This document shows, piece after piece, positions 1 to 6,464 of a DNA stretch of 10,287 nucleotides. The notes below the pieces were generated by a model that saw only the letters and a program-made list of their open reading frames with translations, was not told where the DNA came from and did no database searches. How positions within the stretch are numbered: the first letter of the stretch is position 1; each line of letters starts with the position of its first letter. The stretch covers positions 1 through 10,287 of the forward strand of contig DATHVR010000070.1 in assembly GCA_035461175.1 (NCBI GenBank). The letters run 5' to 3'. A program made the translations under genes and the position numbers. The stretch is from DATHVR01 sp035461175 (GTDB taxonomy: Bacteria; Actinomycetota; Acidimicrobiia; Spongiisociales; ZC4RG35).

Positions 1-2
1 GG

Positions 3-28
3 GGGGTGGCCGGTCGCCCGCCCACCCC
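3..28 (-). terminator. possible GC hairpin after the aapJ-like gene
   Basis: Downstream of the minus-strand binding-protein gene, GGGGTGG (28-22) can pair with CCACCCC (9-3) around a 12-nt loop. There is no T-tract. It could reduce read-through into the next gene, as often seen between a binding protein and its permease, but a G/C-rich stretch this short may form such a stem by chance. Weak call. Confidence 0.22.
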
Positions 29-40
29 ACGATCGGTTGC

Positions 41-1207
41 TTACCTGTAGGGAGGTCCGTACATCAGACCGCCCTCGGTCCACAGGGCGTTGATGCCCCG
101 TTCGAGACCGAGCGGAGTGTCGGGACCGATGTTGCGGTCGAAGATCTCGCCGTAGTTGCCCACGGCACTGATCACGTCGGCCGCGAAGCCGGGCGCCAGG
201 CCCAGGCCGGGATCGAAGGTCGAGACGTTGCCGTCTTCGTCCTCGATCTCGAGACCCAGGAAGCGCCGGATCTCGGCATCCTCGGTGTCGGCGAACGAGT
301 CGACGTTTCCGGACTCGATACCCAGCTCCTCGGCGAGGATGGTCGAAATCACGACCCAGTCCACGACCTGCGCCCACTGGCTGTCACCGTCGACCACGAC
401 CGGGCCGAGCGGCTCCTTGGAGAAGGTCTCCTCCAGGATCACCAGCTCTTCGGGGCCACCAGGCCACGCCGAGCGGACACCTGCCAGCTGCGACTTATCC
501 GAGGTCCAGCCGTCACATTGATCGGCTTCGAAGGCCGACTGCAGCGTCTCGTTGTCCTCGAAGGTCTGCGGGGTGTAGGCGAGACCACCGGCATTGAAGC
601 GGGTGGCCAGATTCAACTCGGTGGTGGTACCCGAAAGCACACACACCGAGGCGTTCTCCATGTCCTCGATCGAGGCGATGCCGGCGTCGGCCTTGACCAT
701 CATTCCCTGGCCGTCGTAGAACGTGGTGGTGAGGAAGGTGGCACCTTCCGTACCGTCACGGGTGGCGGTCCAGGTCGTGTTGCGGATCAGGACGTCGATC
801 TCACCCGACTGCAGGGCGGTGAAGCGCTGCTGGGCGGTCAGGGGCCGGTAGTCGACCGCCTCGGCGTCACCGAGCACCGCGGCCGCCAGGGCCTTGCAGT
901 AGTCGATGTCGAAGCCGGCGAAGTCACCCTCGGCGGTGGCGAACCCGAAGCCGGGCACGGCGTCGTTTACACCGCAGATCAGCTCACCGCGATCCTGAAC
1001 GGCGGCCAGGATCCCGCCTTCGGCCTGGGGCCGAACGGCGGTGGTCGTCGTCTCAGTCGTGTCCCCGGTGGTGTCACCGGGAGCGGTCGTCTCGCCGGTG
1101 GTATCGCCCGGCTCGGCCCCCGTCGTGGTCGTGTCGGCGGCGGGCGTCGTACATGCGGCCATCACCATGGCCAGGATCGCTATCAATACGATCAGTCGTC
1201 TTTGCAT
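41..1207 (-). CDS. aapJ: AapJ-like general L-amino-acid ABC transporter substrate-binding lipoprotein
   Basis: A lipid-anchored extracytoplasmic binding protein (388 aa) that should capture amino acids for an ABC importer. Residues 1-19 are a lipoprotein signal peptide (MQRR, hydrophobic core, lipobox MAAC with Cys19). Residues 20-60 are a low-complexity Thr/Gly/Asp/Glu linker that tethers the domain to the membrane. The family-3 binding fold follows: GFDIDYCKALA (98-108), LQSGEIDVLIRNTTWTATRD (132-151), VCVLSGTTTE (188-197), and an AapJ-type C-terminus with VGNYGEIFDRN (349-359) and LGLERGINALWTEGGLMYGPPYR (366-388). The motif set and length match AapJ better than short family-3 proteins. 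Four cysteines (78, 104, 189, 231) could form disulfides. The start has a strong SD 4 nt upstream. Permease and ATPase genes of the aapJQMP type would be expected to the left, beyond the window. The exact ligand range cannot be read from sequence. Confidence 0.93.
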   Translation of the reverse strand: MQRRLIVLIAILAMVMAACTTPAADTTTTGAEPGDTTGETTAPGDTTGDTTETTTTAVRPQAEGGILAAVQDRGELICGVNDAVPGFGFATAEGDFAGFDIDYCKALAAAVLGDAEAVDYRPLTAQQRFTALQSGEIDVLIRNTTWTATRDGTEGATFLTTTFYDGQGMMVKADAGIASIEDMENASVCVLSGTTTELNLATRFNAGGLAYTPQTFEDNETLQSAFEADQCDGWTSDKSQLAGVRSAWPGGPEELVILEETFSKEPLGPVVVDGDSQWAQVVDWVVISTILAEELGIESGNVDSFADTEDAEIRRFLGLEIEDEDGNVSTFDPGLGLAPGFAADVISAVGNYGEIFDRNIGPDTPLGLERGINALWTEGGLMYGPPYR

Positions 1208-1210
1208 ATC

Positions 1211-1218
1211 TTCCTCCT
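1211..1218 (-). promoter_or_regulatory. strong ribosome binding site of the aapJ-like gene
   Basis: AGGAGGAA on the minus strand ends 4 nt (1210-1207 region: GAT then ATG) ahead of the start at 1207. It fixes the start codon and contrasts with the SD-less starts of dxs, the marR-type gene and the glpA-like gene in this window. Confidence 0.85.
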
Positions 1219-1230
1219 ATGGGTGGGCGT

Positions 1231-1245
1231 CGCTTGAAGCAAGCG
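1231..1245. promoter_or_regulatory. small palindrome upstream of the aapJ-like gene
   Basis: CGCTTG and CAAGCG (6-bp arms, 3-nt spacer) lie 23 nt upstream of the aapJ-like start, just before its ribosome binding site on the minus strand. It could be a leader hairpin or operator. A minus-strand TATGGT (1260-1255) further upstream is a possible -10, with no convincing -35. Speculative. Confidence 0.25.
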
Positions 1246-1336
1246 CCTGAGGGGACCATAGCCGACCGACCCCCGGCCAGGCCTGCGAGATGTGAATACA
1301 ACGGATGCTTCCCCTGCCTCCTATCTTCCCCGCCCC

Positions 1337-1504
1337 TTTGTCCCCCGGAGCGAAGCGAGGGGGGAAGGGACCCGCCGCCGGTGGTGGTGGGGTAGTCATC
1401 ACAGCGGGGTAGGGGGCAGTGGTGAACCCGTCTGGCAATTGCCCCCTACCTCCCGCCTCCGCAAGCTCCGGCGGCAGGAACCTTCCCCCACTCCGTGGGA
1501 CAAA
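1337..1504 (-). repeat. copy A of an intergenic palindromic repeat (full-length, nested inverted repeats)
   Basis: This element fills the middle of the 331-bp gene-free stretch 1208-1538. Four nested pairs fold it into one long imperfect hairpin: 1337-1350 with 1491-1504 (13 of 14), 1360-1368 with 1481-1489 (9 of 9), 1371-1381 with 1468-1478 (10 of 11), and 1408-1418 with 1440-1450 (11 of 11, 21-nt loop). The ends read TTTGTCCC...GGGACAAA and are flanked by GCCCC on both sides (1332-1336, 1505-1509), a possible 5-bp target duplication. A second copy lies at 7275-7386 in the opposite window orientation. Strand is given so that both copies read alike; here that is the direction of the dxs operon, whose last stop is 35 nt before the element. 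It carries no ORF I trust. The rest of the stretch (1208-1336) holds only the aapJ-like leader. It looks like a MITE or REP-like dispersed repeat, possibly doing terminator work. Confidence 0.8.
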
Positions 1505-1538
1505 GCCCCAGGACCACCCACCACTCGTCACCTCCGGC

Positions 1539-2822
1539 TTAGGTGTGCTGGCGGATCCAGGTGTGCATGGCGATTCCGGCCGCCACTCCGGCGTTGATCG
1601 AACGGGTGGAGCCGAACTGGGCGATGGAGAGGATCCGGTCCAGGGCCGGACGAATCTCGACGGACAGTCCGTCGCCTTCCTGTCCGAACACGAGGAGGCA
1701 TTCCCGCGGGAGGTCGGTCGATTCGATCGGCTCGGCACCGGGAAGGTTGTCGATCCCGATCAACGGCAGACCTCTCTCAACAGCGAAGGCCACGAGCTCC
1801 TCCACTGTGTCGTGGTGGTGGACGTGCTGGTAGCGATCGGTCACCATCGCCCCCCGCCGGTTCCAGCGCCGCAGGCCGACGATGTGTACCGCCTCGGCGG
1901 CGAAGGCGTTGGCGGTGCGGACCACGGTCCCGATGTTGAGGTCGTGGCGCCAGTTCTCGATGGCGACGTGGAAGGGATGGCGACGGACGTCGAGGTCGGC
2001 GACGATCGCCTCCCGCGTCCAGTAGCGATAGCGGTCGGCCACGTTGCGCCTGTCACCCCCGGCCAGCAACTCGACATCGAGGTGCTCGCCCTCCGGCCAC
2101 GGCTCGGGATGCGGGCCGACCCCGATCCCCTCGACCTCCTCCCGGTTCCAGCGGTCGATCAGGCCCGGCAACTCGGTCAGGGAGTGAATCACGGCGTCGG
2201 CTCCATCGCGTTCGGTTACCGAGCCGTCCCGGTCGATGAGCACCGCCCGGGCTCCCGCCCGCTTGGCCCCGACAATGTCGGAGCCGTGCTCGTCGCCGAC
2301 GTGGACCAGCCCCCGCGTTCGGTGACCGGCAGCGGTGGCGGCGGCATGGAAGACGCGTGGATCGGGCTTGCGGAGGCCGGTCTCGTCCGCCGCCAGCCAG
2401 AACTCGAAGTGCTTGCCGATCGAGGTTCGCGACCACCGGGTGGTTCCACTCGTGACAACGCCCAGCACCAGCTCGTCGGAGAGGGCGGCCAGCATTGGCT
2501 CCACGTCGGGATACAGCCGGTCGGCCGAATCGCGGAAGGCGAAGAAGGCGTCGGCCATCTCCTCGGCCAGACCGGGCACATCTCCCACGTGCTCGGCTAC
2601 GAAGGCGGCGATGGCGGCTCGACGCATCCCGGCGTAGCTGGATCCATCCGGACTGTCGTCGAGGATGCGCCGATGGATGGCGACGAAGTCGTCGACGCCG
2701 GCGGTGAGGTCGGGATGCCGACGATGCAACTCGTCGATCAGGCGCTGGTTACCCTCGACCGCCACCGCCGGGAAGTCCCACAGCGTGCCGTCGGCATCGA
2801 AGGTGACGACCCGGATCGCCAC
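1539..2822 (-). CDS. fused HAD-family phosphatase and SpoU/TrmH-family RNA methyltransferase
   Basis: One uninterrupted frame of 427 aa carries two enzymes. Residues 1-225 are a HAD hydrolase: motif I FDADGTLWD (nucleophile Asp9, Asp11), helical cap about 17-115, motif II VVTSGTT (Thr124/Ser125), motif III Lys152 in RKPDP, motif IV GDEHGSD (Asp177, Asp182). The phosphate substrate is not predictable. Residues about 232-427 are a SpoU (SPOUT) methyltransferase that would 2'-O-methylate tRNA or rRNA using SAM: motif 1 NWRHDLNIGTVVRTANAF (290-307, Arg302), motif 2 CLLVFGQEGDGLS (375-387), motif 3 SIAQFGSTRSINAGVAAGIA (399-418). The methyltransferase closely resembles stand-alone actinobacterial proteins from memory. 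The start is GTG at 2822, 1 nt after the dxs stop; upstream in-frame sequence overlaps dxs and does not look like HAD. Expression is probably coupled to dxs. An SD-like GGAGGAGGT sits at the domain junction (about 2133-2142) without an ATG, GTG or TTG after it. Confidence 0.88.
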   Translation of the reverse strand: MAIRVVTFDADGTLWDFPAVAVEGNQRLIDELHRRHPDLTAGVDDFVAIHRRILDDSPDGSSYAGMRRAAIAAFVAEHVGDVPGLAEEMADAFFAFRDSADRLYPDVEPMLAALSDELVLGVVTSGTTRWSRTSIGKHFEFWLAADETGLRKPDPRVFHAAATAAGHRTRGLVHVGDEHGSDIVGAKRAGARAVLIDRDGSVTERDGADAVIHSLTELPGLIDRWNREEVEGIGVGPHPEPWPEGEHLDVELLAGGDRRNVADRYRYWTREAIVADLDVRRHPFHVAIENWRHDLNIGTVVRTANAFAAEAVHIVGLRRWNRRGAMVTDRYQHVHHHDTVEELVAFAVERGLPLIGIDNLPGAEPIESTDLPRECLLVFGQEGDGLSVEIRPALDRILSIAQFGSTRSINAGVAAGIAMHTWIRQHT

Positions 2823-2823
2823 C

Positions 2824-4692
2824 TCAGCCGAGGAGCAGCTCGATGCGGGCCACGATCGAGTCGTGATCCATACCGGCCCACTCGCTGACGGCGTCGGCAC
2901 TTCCGAAAGGCAGGAAGACGTCGGGGAGGCCGATGCAGGCCACCTTGCCCGCCAGGCCGGTGCCCGACAGCGCCTCGAGGACTCCGGCCCCGAATCCCCC
3001 GGAGCGGACATTGTCCTCGAGCGTCACCGTCTGCTTGTGGGCATCTACCCACTCTTCGAGGCGGGGGTCGAGCGGCTTGACCCAGCGGGCGTTGACGACC
3101 GTGCACTCGACTCCTTGCTGGCCGAGAGTGGTGGCAACCTTCTCGGCCACTTCCACCATGCGGCCGGTGGCGAGAAGGAGAGTGTCGGAGCCCTCGGAGC
3201 GAACCTCCCACTCCCCCACCGTCAGCGGCTCCACGGGCATGGCCGGGAACGAGACTGCGGCGCCCTTGGGATACCGGATGGCCATCGGTCCGGGATGGAT
3301 GGCGGCGGTCTCGATCATGGCGCACAGCTCATCGGCATCGGCGGGGGCGCCGACGACCATGTTGGGGATCATGCGCAGGTAGGTGAGGTCGAACACTCCG
3401 TGATGGGAAGGTCCATCGGGTCCGGTGACCCCGGCCCGGTCGATCAGAAAAGTGACCGGCAGGTCGTGGAGGGCAACGTCGGTGATGATCTGGTCGATGG
3501 CCCGCTGCAGGAAGCTGGAGTAGATGGCCACGAACGGCTTCTTTCCGGCCATCGCCATCCCGGCGGCGAGGGTGACCGCGTGCTGCTCGGCGATCCCGGT
3601 GTCGACAACCCGGTGGGGATGACGCAGGGCCAGGTCCTTGAGACCGGTCGAGGACACCATCGCCGCCGACACCGCCATCACGTCGGAGCGGCGATCGGCC
3701 AGGTCGGCCAGGGCGAGGGCCACTACGTCGGTCCACTTCAGCTCACTCTTCAAGGCCCTTCCGGTGGCGACGTCAAAGGAGCTGACCCCGTGCAGCTTCT
3801 CTTCCTCATCCTCGATGGCGGGCTGGTAGCCCTGGCCCTTCTCGGTCACGACGTGGACCACCACCGGCTCGTCGTACTCCTTGGCCCGCTCCAGCGTCTC
3901 CTCGAGGAGGGGGATGTCGTGGCCGTCGATGTGCCCCGAGTACTTGAGGCCGAGGGCATCGAAGACGGTGGAGGGCTCCACCAACTGCTTGGCCGCCTCT
4001 TTGAAACGGTTGGCCAGTTCGTCGGCGGTGTCGCCCACGATGGGCAGTCCACGCAGCATCTTGCCCACCGACCGTTTGGCCCACTCGTAGCGGGGATCGA
4101 AGCGGTAGTGGGCCAGGGTGGCGAGGGAGGCCAGGCCGCCCACCGTGGGAGCGTAGGAGCGGCCGTTGTCGTTGAGGACGATGATCAGACGCCGCGGCCG
4201 GGTCACGGCGATGTGGTTGAGCGCCTCATAGGCCATGCCCCCGGTGAAGGCGCCGTCGCCGATCACGGCCACCGTCCACCCCTCGTATCCGGCCAGGGCA
4301 TGACCCAGGGCATAAGAGAGTGACGTGGAAGCGTGGGAGTTCTCGACCCAGTCGTGGGGACTCTCCTCGCGGCTGGGATATCCCGACAGACCCCCGAACT
4401 TGCGCAGGGTGTCGAAACGGTGCCGGCGGCCCGTGACCAACTTGTGGACATAGGCCTGGTGGCCGACGTCCCAGATGATCCGGTCCTTGGGTGAGTCAAA
4501 CACACGGTGCAGCGCCAGCGTCAGCTCGACGACGCCGAGGTTCGGCGAGAGGTGGCCTCCGGTCGTGGAAACGGTCTCGAGGATGAAGTTGCGAATCTCG
4601 ACCGTCAGCTGCTGGAGCTGTTCCGGATCCAGGCGCCGCAGGTCGGCCGGTCCGTCGATGTGGTCGAGCACGCTCTGAGCTGGTGGCGGCAT
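2824..4692 (-). CDS. dxs: 1-deoxy-D-xylulose-5-phosphate synthase
   Basis: Condenses pyruvate and glyceraldehyde 3-phosphate to 1-deoxy-D-xylulose 5-phosphate, the first step of the MEP isoprenoid pathway, also feeding thiamine and pyridoxal synthesis. It is a cytosolic thiamine-diphosphate enzyme. The 622-aa length is normal. Visible features (numbered from the ATG): catalytic-type GGHLSPNLG with His47, the TPP/Mg site GDGAFTGGMAYEALN (145-159) followed by LNDNG, and transketolase-type GIAEQHAV with Glu369. Tyr391, Arg397, Asp426 and His430 correspond, offset by one, to residues known to act in E. coli Dxs (Tyr392, Arg398, Asp427, His431). The C-terminal transketolase domain is complete to GLPDVFLPFGS. 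ATG at 4692 is chosen; a GTG directly before it (4695) is the alternative. No SD is visible. It heads the minus-strand operon with the HAD-SpoU gene. Confidence 0.97.
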   Translation of the reverse strand: MPPPAQSVLDHIDGPADLRRLDPEQLQQLTVEIRNFILETVSTTGGHLSPNLGVVELTLALHRVFDSPKDRIIWDVGHQAYVHKLVTGRRHRFDTLRKFGGLSGYPSREESPHDWVENSHASTSLSYALGHALAGYEGWTVAVIGDGAFTGGMAYEALNHIAVTRPRRLIIVLNDNGRSYAPTVGGLASLATLAHYRFDPRYEWAKRSVGKMLRGLPIVGDTADELANRFKEAAKQLVEPSTVFDALGLKYSGHIDGHDIPLLEETLERAKEYDEPVVVHVVTEKGQGYQPAIEDEEEKLHGVSSFDVATGRALKSELKWTDVVALALADLADRRSDVMAVSAAMVSSTGLKDLALRHPHRVVDTGIAEQHAVTLAAGMAMAGKKPFVAIYSSFLQRAIDQIITDVALHDLPVTFLIDRAGVTGPDGPSHHGVFDLTYLRMIPNMVVGAPADADELCAMIETAAIHPGPMAIRYPKGAAVSFPAMPVEPLTVGEWEVRSEGSDTLLLATGRMVEVAEKVATTLGQQGVECTVVNARWVKPLDPRLEEWVDAHKQTVTLEDNVRSGGFGAGVLEALSGTGLAGKVACIGLPDVFLPFGSADAVSEWAGMDHDSIVARIELLLG

Positions 4693-4700
4693 CACCCAAA

Positions 4701-4706
4701 AGCGTA
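4701..4706 (-). promoter_or_regulatory. possible -10 hexamer of dxs
   Basis: TACGCT on the minus strand ends 8 nt before the dxs ATG (5 nt before the alternative GTG). With no SD in between, this fits a TANNNT -10 box driving a leaderless or near-leaderless dxs mRNA, as is common in actinobacteria. No clear -35 was found. Confidence 0.35.
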
Positions 4707-4782
4707 CCGTCGACGCCCCACCAGTGGGAAGATTCGCTGAGTTGGTGGCGGCCCCCTCCGCCCCCGGCGTAAGCTTCTGCCC

Positions 4783-4801
4783 ATCCGGACCCCGTCCGGA
4801 T
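4783..4801. promoter_or_regulatory. perfect palindrome in the leader of the second binding-protein gene
   Basis: ATCCGGAC and GTCCGGAT are perfect 8-bp arms around CCC, ending 5 nt before the SD of the gene at 4818. TAAGCT (4770-4775) just upstream is a possible -10, which would put the palindrome at the very 5' end of the transcript. It may be a repressor site or a 5'-terminal mRNA hairpin that stabilises the message or gates translation. Function is inferred from position only. Confidence 0.45.
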
Positions 4802-4805
4802 TTCC

Positions 4806-4813
4806 AAGGAGGA
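4806..4813 (+). promoter_or_regulatory. strong ribosome binding site of the ABC binding-protein gene
   Basis: AAGGAGGA lies 4 nt before the ATG at 4818 and fixes this start. Together with the equally strong SD of the aapJ-like gene it suggests that both abundant binding lipoproteins are tuned for high translation. Confidence 0.85.
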
Positions 4814-4817
4814 TCAA

Positions 4818-5606
4818 ATGAAACTGAAGCGCTCTATTGCCTTGATGGCCGTGCTGGCCCTGGTGCTGGTGGCCTGCGGCGACGACGGCGGCGAATCGAC
4901 CGGCGATTTCGACACCATCACCGACGGCACCCTCACCGTGTGTACGGACGCCCCCTACCCGCCGATGGAGATGGAAGACCCCGACAACCCCGGCGAGTAC
5001 ACCGGCTTCGACATCGAGCTGATGCGGTCCATCGCCACCAACCTGGCGATGGAACTGGCCGTGGTCAACGTGGGCTTCGACCCGATCACCTCCGGGCTGG
5101 CCATGGAGTCGGGCGAGTGTGACATCGCCGCCGCCTCCATCACCATCACCGCCGAACGGGCCGAGAACATCGCCTTCACCGACGGCTACTTCTCCGGTGA
5201 CCAGTCGCTGCTGGTGCTGGCCGACTCCGGCTTCGGATCCCTCGAGGATCTTTCGGGCCAGTCGATCGCCGTGCAGACCGGCACCACCGGCGAGATCTAC
5301 GCCCAGGAGAACGCTCCATCGGACACCGAGCTGGTCTCGTTCGAGAACCCCGGCGACCTGTTCCTGGCGCTCGAGGCCGACCAGGTCCAGGGTGTGCTCC
5401 AGGATCTCGTCCCCAACGGCGACTACGCCTACAACAACGACAACGCCGTGATCGTCGAGACCTACGAGACCGACGAGGAGTACGGCTTCGCCGCCAAGCT
5501 GGAAGGCACCGAGGACCTGATCGCCGCCGTCAACGAGCAGATCCAGGCGCTGCGCGACGACGGCACCTACGACGACCTGTTCAACGAGTTCTTCCCGCAA
5601 GGCTGA
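4818..5606 (+). CDS. polar amino-acid ABC transporter substrate-binding lipoprotein (family 3)
   Basis: A 262-aa extracytoplasmic lipoprotein that should bind a polar amino acid and deliver it to the permease encoded next. Residues 1-20 are the signal peptide with lipobox LVAC (Cys20), followed by a very short acidic linker, unlike the long Thr-rich linker of the aapJ-like protein. Family-3 landmarks: YTGFDIELMRSIA (61-73), SITITAERAENIAFTDGYF (107-125) where Arg114 sits at the usual carboxylate-binding position, IAVQTGTTGE (150-159), and a C-terminal LRDDGTYDDLFNEFF helix (245-259). The family includes glutamine, arginine, histidine and cystine binders; the ligand is not clear. It is the first gene of a binding protein-permease-ATPase operon and is followed by a strong hairpin terminator, which should make it more abundant than its partners. 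Confidence 0.93.
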   Translation: MKLKRSIALMAVLALVLVACGDDGGESTGDFDTITDGTLTVCTDAPYPPMEMEDPDNPGEYTGFDIELMRSIATNLAMELAVVNVGFDPITSGLAMESGECDIAAASITITAERAENIAFTDGYFSGDQSLLVLADSGFGSLEDLSGQSIAVQTGTTGEIYAQENAPSDTELVSFENPGDLFLALEADQVQGVLQDLVPNGDYAYNNDNAVIVETYETDEEYGFAAKLEGTEDLIAAVNEQIQALRDDGTYDDLFNEFFPQG

Positions 5607-5626
5607 CGGTTGACCTGACAGACACG

Positions 5627-5664
5627 GAACGGGGCGACCCTAGTAGGGTCGCCCCGTTCTATTT
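5627..5664 (+). terminator. intrinsic terminator between binding-protein and permease genes
   Basis: GAACGGGGCGACCCT (5627-5641) pairs perfectly with AGGGTCGCCCCGTTC (5645-5659), a 15-bp stem with a 3-nt loop, followed by the short T-rich tail TATTT. It begins 20 nt after the binding-protein stop and ends 8 nt before the permease ATG. Because all three genes clearly form one system, partial termination here probably sets binding protein in excess over permease and ATPase. Confidence 0.85.
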
Positions 5665-5672
5665 GGAGCCGT

Positions 5673-6464
5673 ATGGCGCTGGGGTATCGACAACGACAGA
5701 GACTGATCCGGTTCACCCTCTACGCCGTCCTGATCCTGGCAGTCGCCGCCGCCATCTTCCTCGCCGACTGGGGGACGATCACCCGCAACTTCTTCCAGGC
5801 CGACATCGCCGCCGATATGTGGCCGGAGATCCTGACCCGCTTCGCGGTCAACACCCTGATATACACCCTGGCCGCCTTCTTCTTCGGCCTGATCCTGGCG
5901 CTGGGCCTTGCCCTGATGCGCCTCTCCCCGGTCGGGCCCTACCGCTGGATCGCCTCCGCCTACATCGAACTGTTCCGCAGCGTCCCCGCCCTGGTCACGA
6001 TCCTGCTCATCAACTACGGCCTGCCCCTCGCCTTCGGGTGGCGGGTCCCCGGGGGGTTGTTCGGGATCGCCGCCGTGGGTCTGGGGATGGTGGCGGCGGC
6101 CTACATGGCCGAGACGATTCGGGCCGGGATTGAGGCCGTACCTCGGGGCCAGACCGAAGCGGCCCGCTCGCTGGGCATGCGCCCGACCCAGGCCATGTTC
6201 TCGATCGTCCTTCCCCAGGCGTTTCGGATCATCATCCCGCCCCTCACCAACGAGTTCGTCCTCCTCATCAAGGACACCTCGCTGCTGTTCGTGGTCGGAA
6301 CCACCCCGCTGACCCGTGAGTTGACCAAGTTCAGCCGCGACACCATGCAGACCTTCGGGAACGCCACCCCGATGGTGCTGGCCGCCCTCATCTACCTGGT
6401 CATCACCATGCCCCTCACCTTCCTGGTGCGGCGGCTCGAGAAGCGAGGTGCTCGTGGCCGCTGA
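5673..6464 (+). CDS. amino-acid ABC transporter permease (HisM/GlnP type)
   Basis: Inner-membrane channel subunit of the importer, 263 aa. Hydrophobic segments are visible at about 15-31, 59-82, 104-121, 130-147, 190-210 and 233-253. The cytoplasmic coupling loop that docks on the ATPase is the EAA motif EAARSLGMRPTQAMFSIVLPQA (162-183), in the standard spacing. Residues LFRSVPALVTILLINYGLP (100-118) are typical of the polar amino-acid permease family. Only one permease gene is present, so the channel is probably a homodimer. The ATG at 5673 follows a weak GGAG (5665-5668). Its end overlaps the ATPase gene by 11-17 nt, indicating translational coupling. Confidence 0.93.
   Translation: MALGYRQRQRLIRFTLYAVLILAVAAAIFLADWGTITRNFFQADIAADMWPEILTRFAVNTLIYTLAAFFFGLILALGLALMRLSPVGPYRWIASAYIELFRSVPALVTILLINYGLPLAFGWRVPGGLFGIAAVGLGMVAAAYMAETIRAGIEAVPRGQTEAARSLGMRPTQAMFSIVLPQAFRIIIPPLTNEFVLLIKDTSLLFVVGTTPLTRELTKFSRDTMQTFGNATPMVLAALIYLVITMPLTFLVRRLEKRGARGR

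Noticed and set aside
1337..1504. CRISPR array or tRNA in the repeat region
   Set aside because: The repeats are inverted and nested rather than direct and regularly spaced, and no cloverleaf with a TpsiC arm can be seen.
1217..1738. A 173-codon minus-strand frame and several plus-strand frames across the 1208-1538 gap
   Set aside because: They run through the palindromic repeat or into the methyltransferase gene in another frame and have Pro/Arg/Ser-rich composition with no SD.
1419..2888. A 489-codon plus-strand open frame opposite the HAD-SpoU gene
   Set aside because: Antisense to a gene with two complete motif sets, starts inside the palindromic repeat, and shows no family features.
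2823..3011. N-terminal extension of the HAD-SpoU frame into dxs
   Set aside because: The extra 63 residues are an out-of-frame reading of dxs and lie before the HAD nucleophile motif, which belongs within about 10 residues of the N-terminus.
2665..4323. A long plus-strand open frame (552 codons) opposite dxs
   Set aside because: It is antisense to a fully conserved dxs. Its translation is rich in Gly, Val, His and Asp with no recognisable domain, as expected for a mirror frame in high-GC DNA.
4692..5600. A 302-codon minus-strand open frame opposite the binding-protein gene
   Set aside because: Antisense to a clear family-3 binding protein with signal peptide and SD. The product is low-complexity Gly/Val/His-rich.
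5610..5649. TTGACC (5610-5615) as the -35 of a separate permease promoter
   Set aside because: No TANNNT box occurs at 16-19 nt spacing; the nearest candidates are 25-28 nt away and lie inside the terminator stem.
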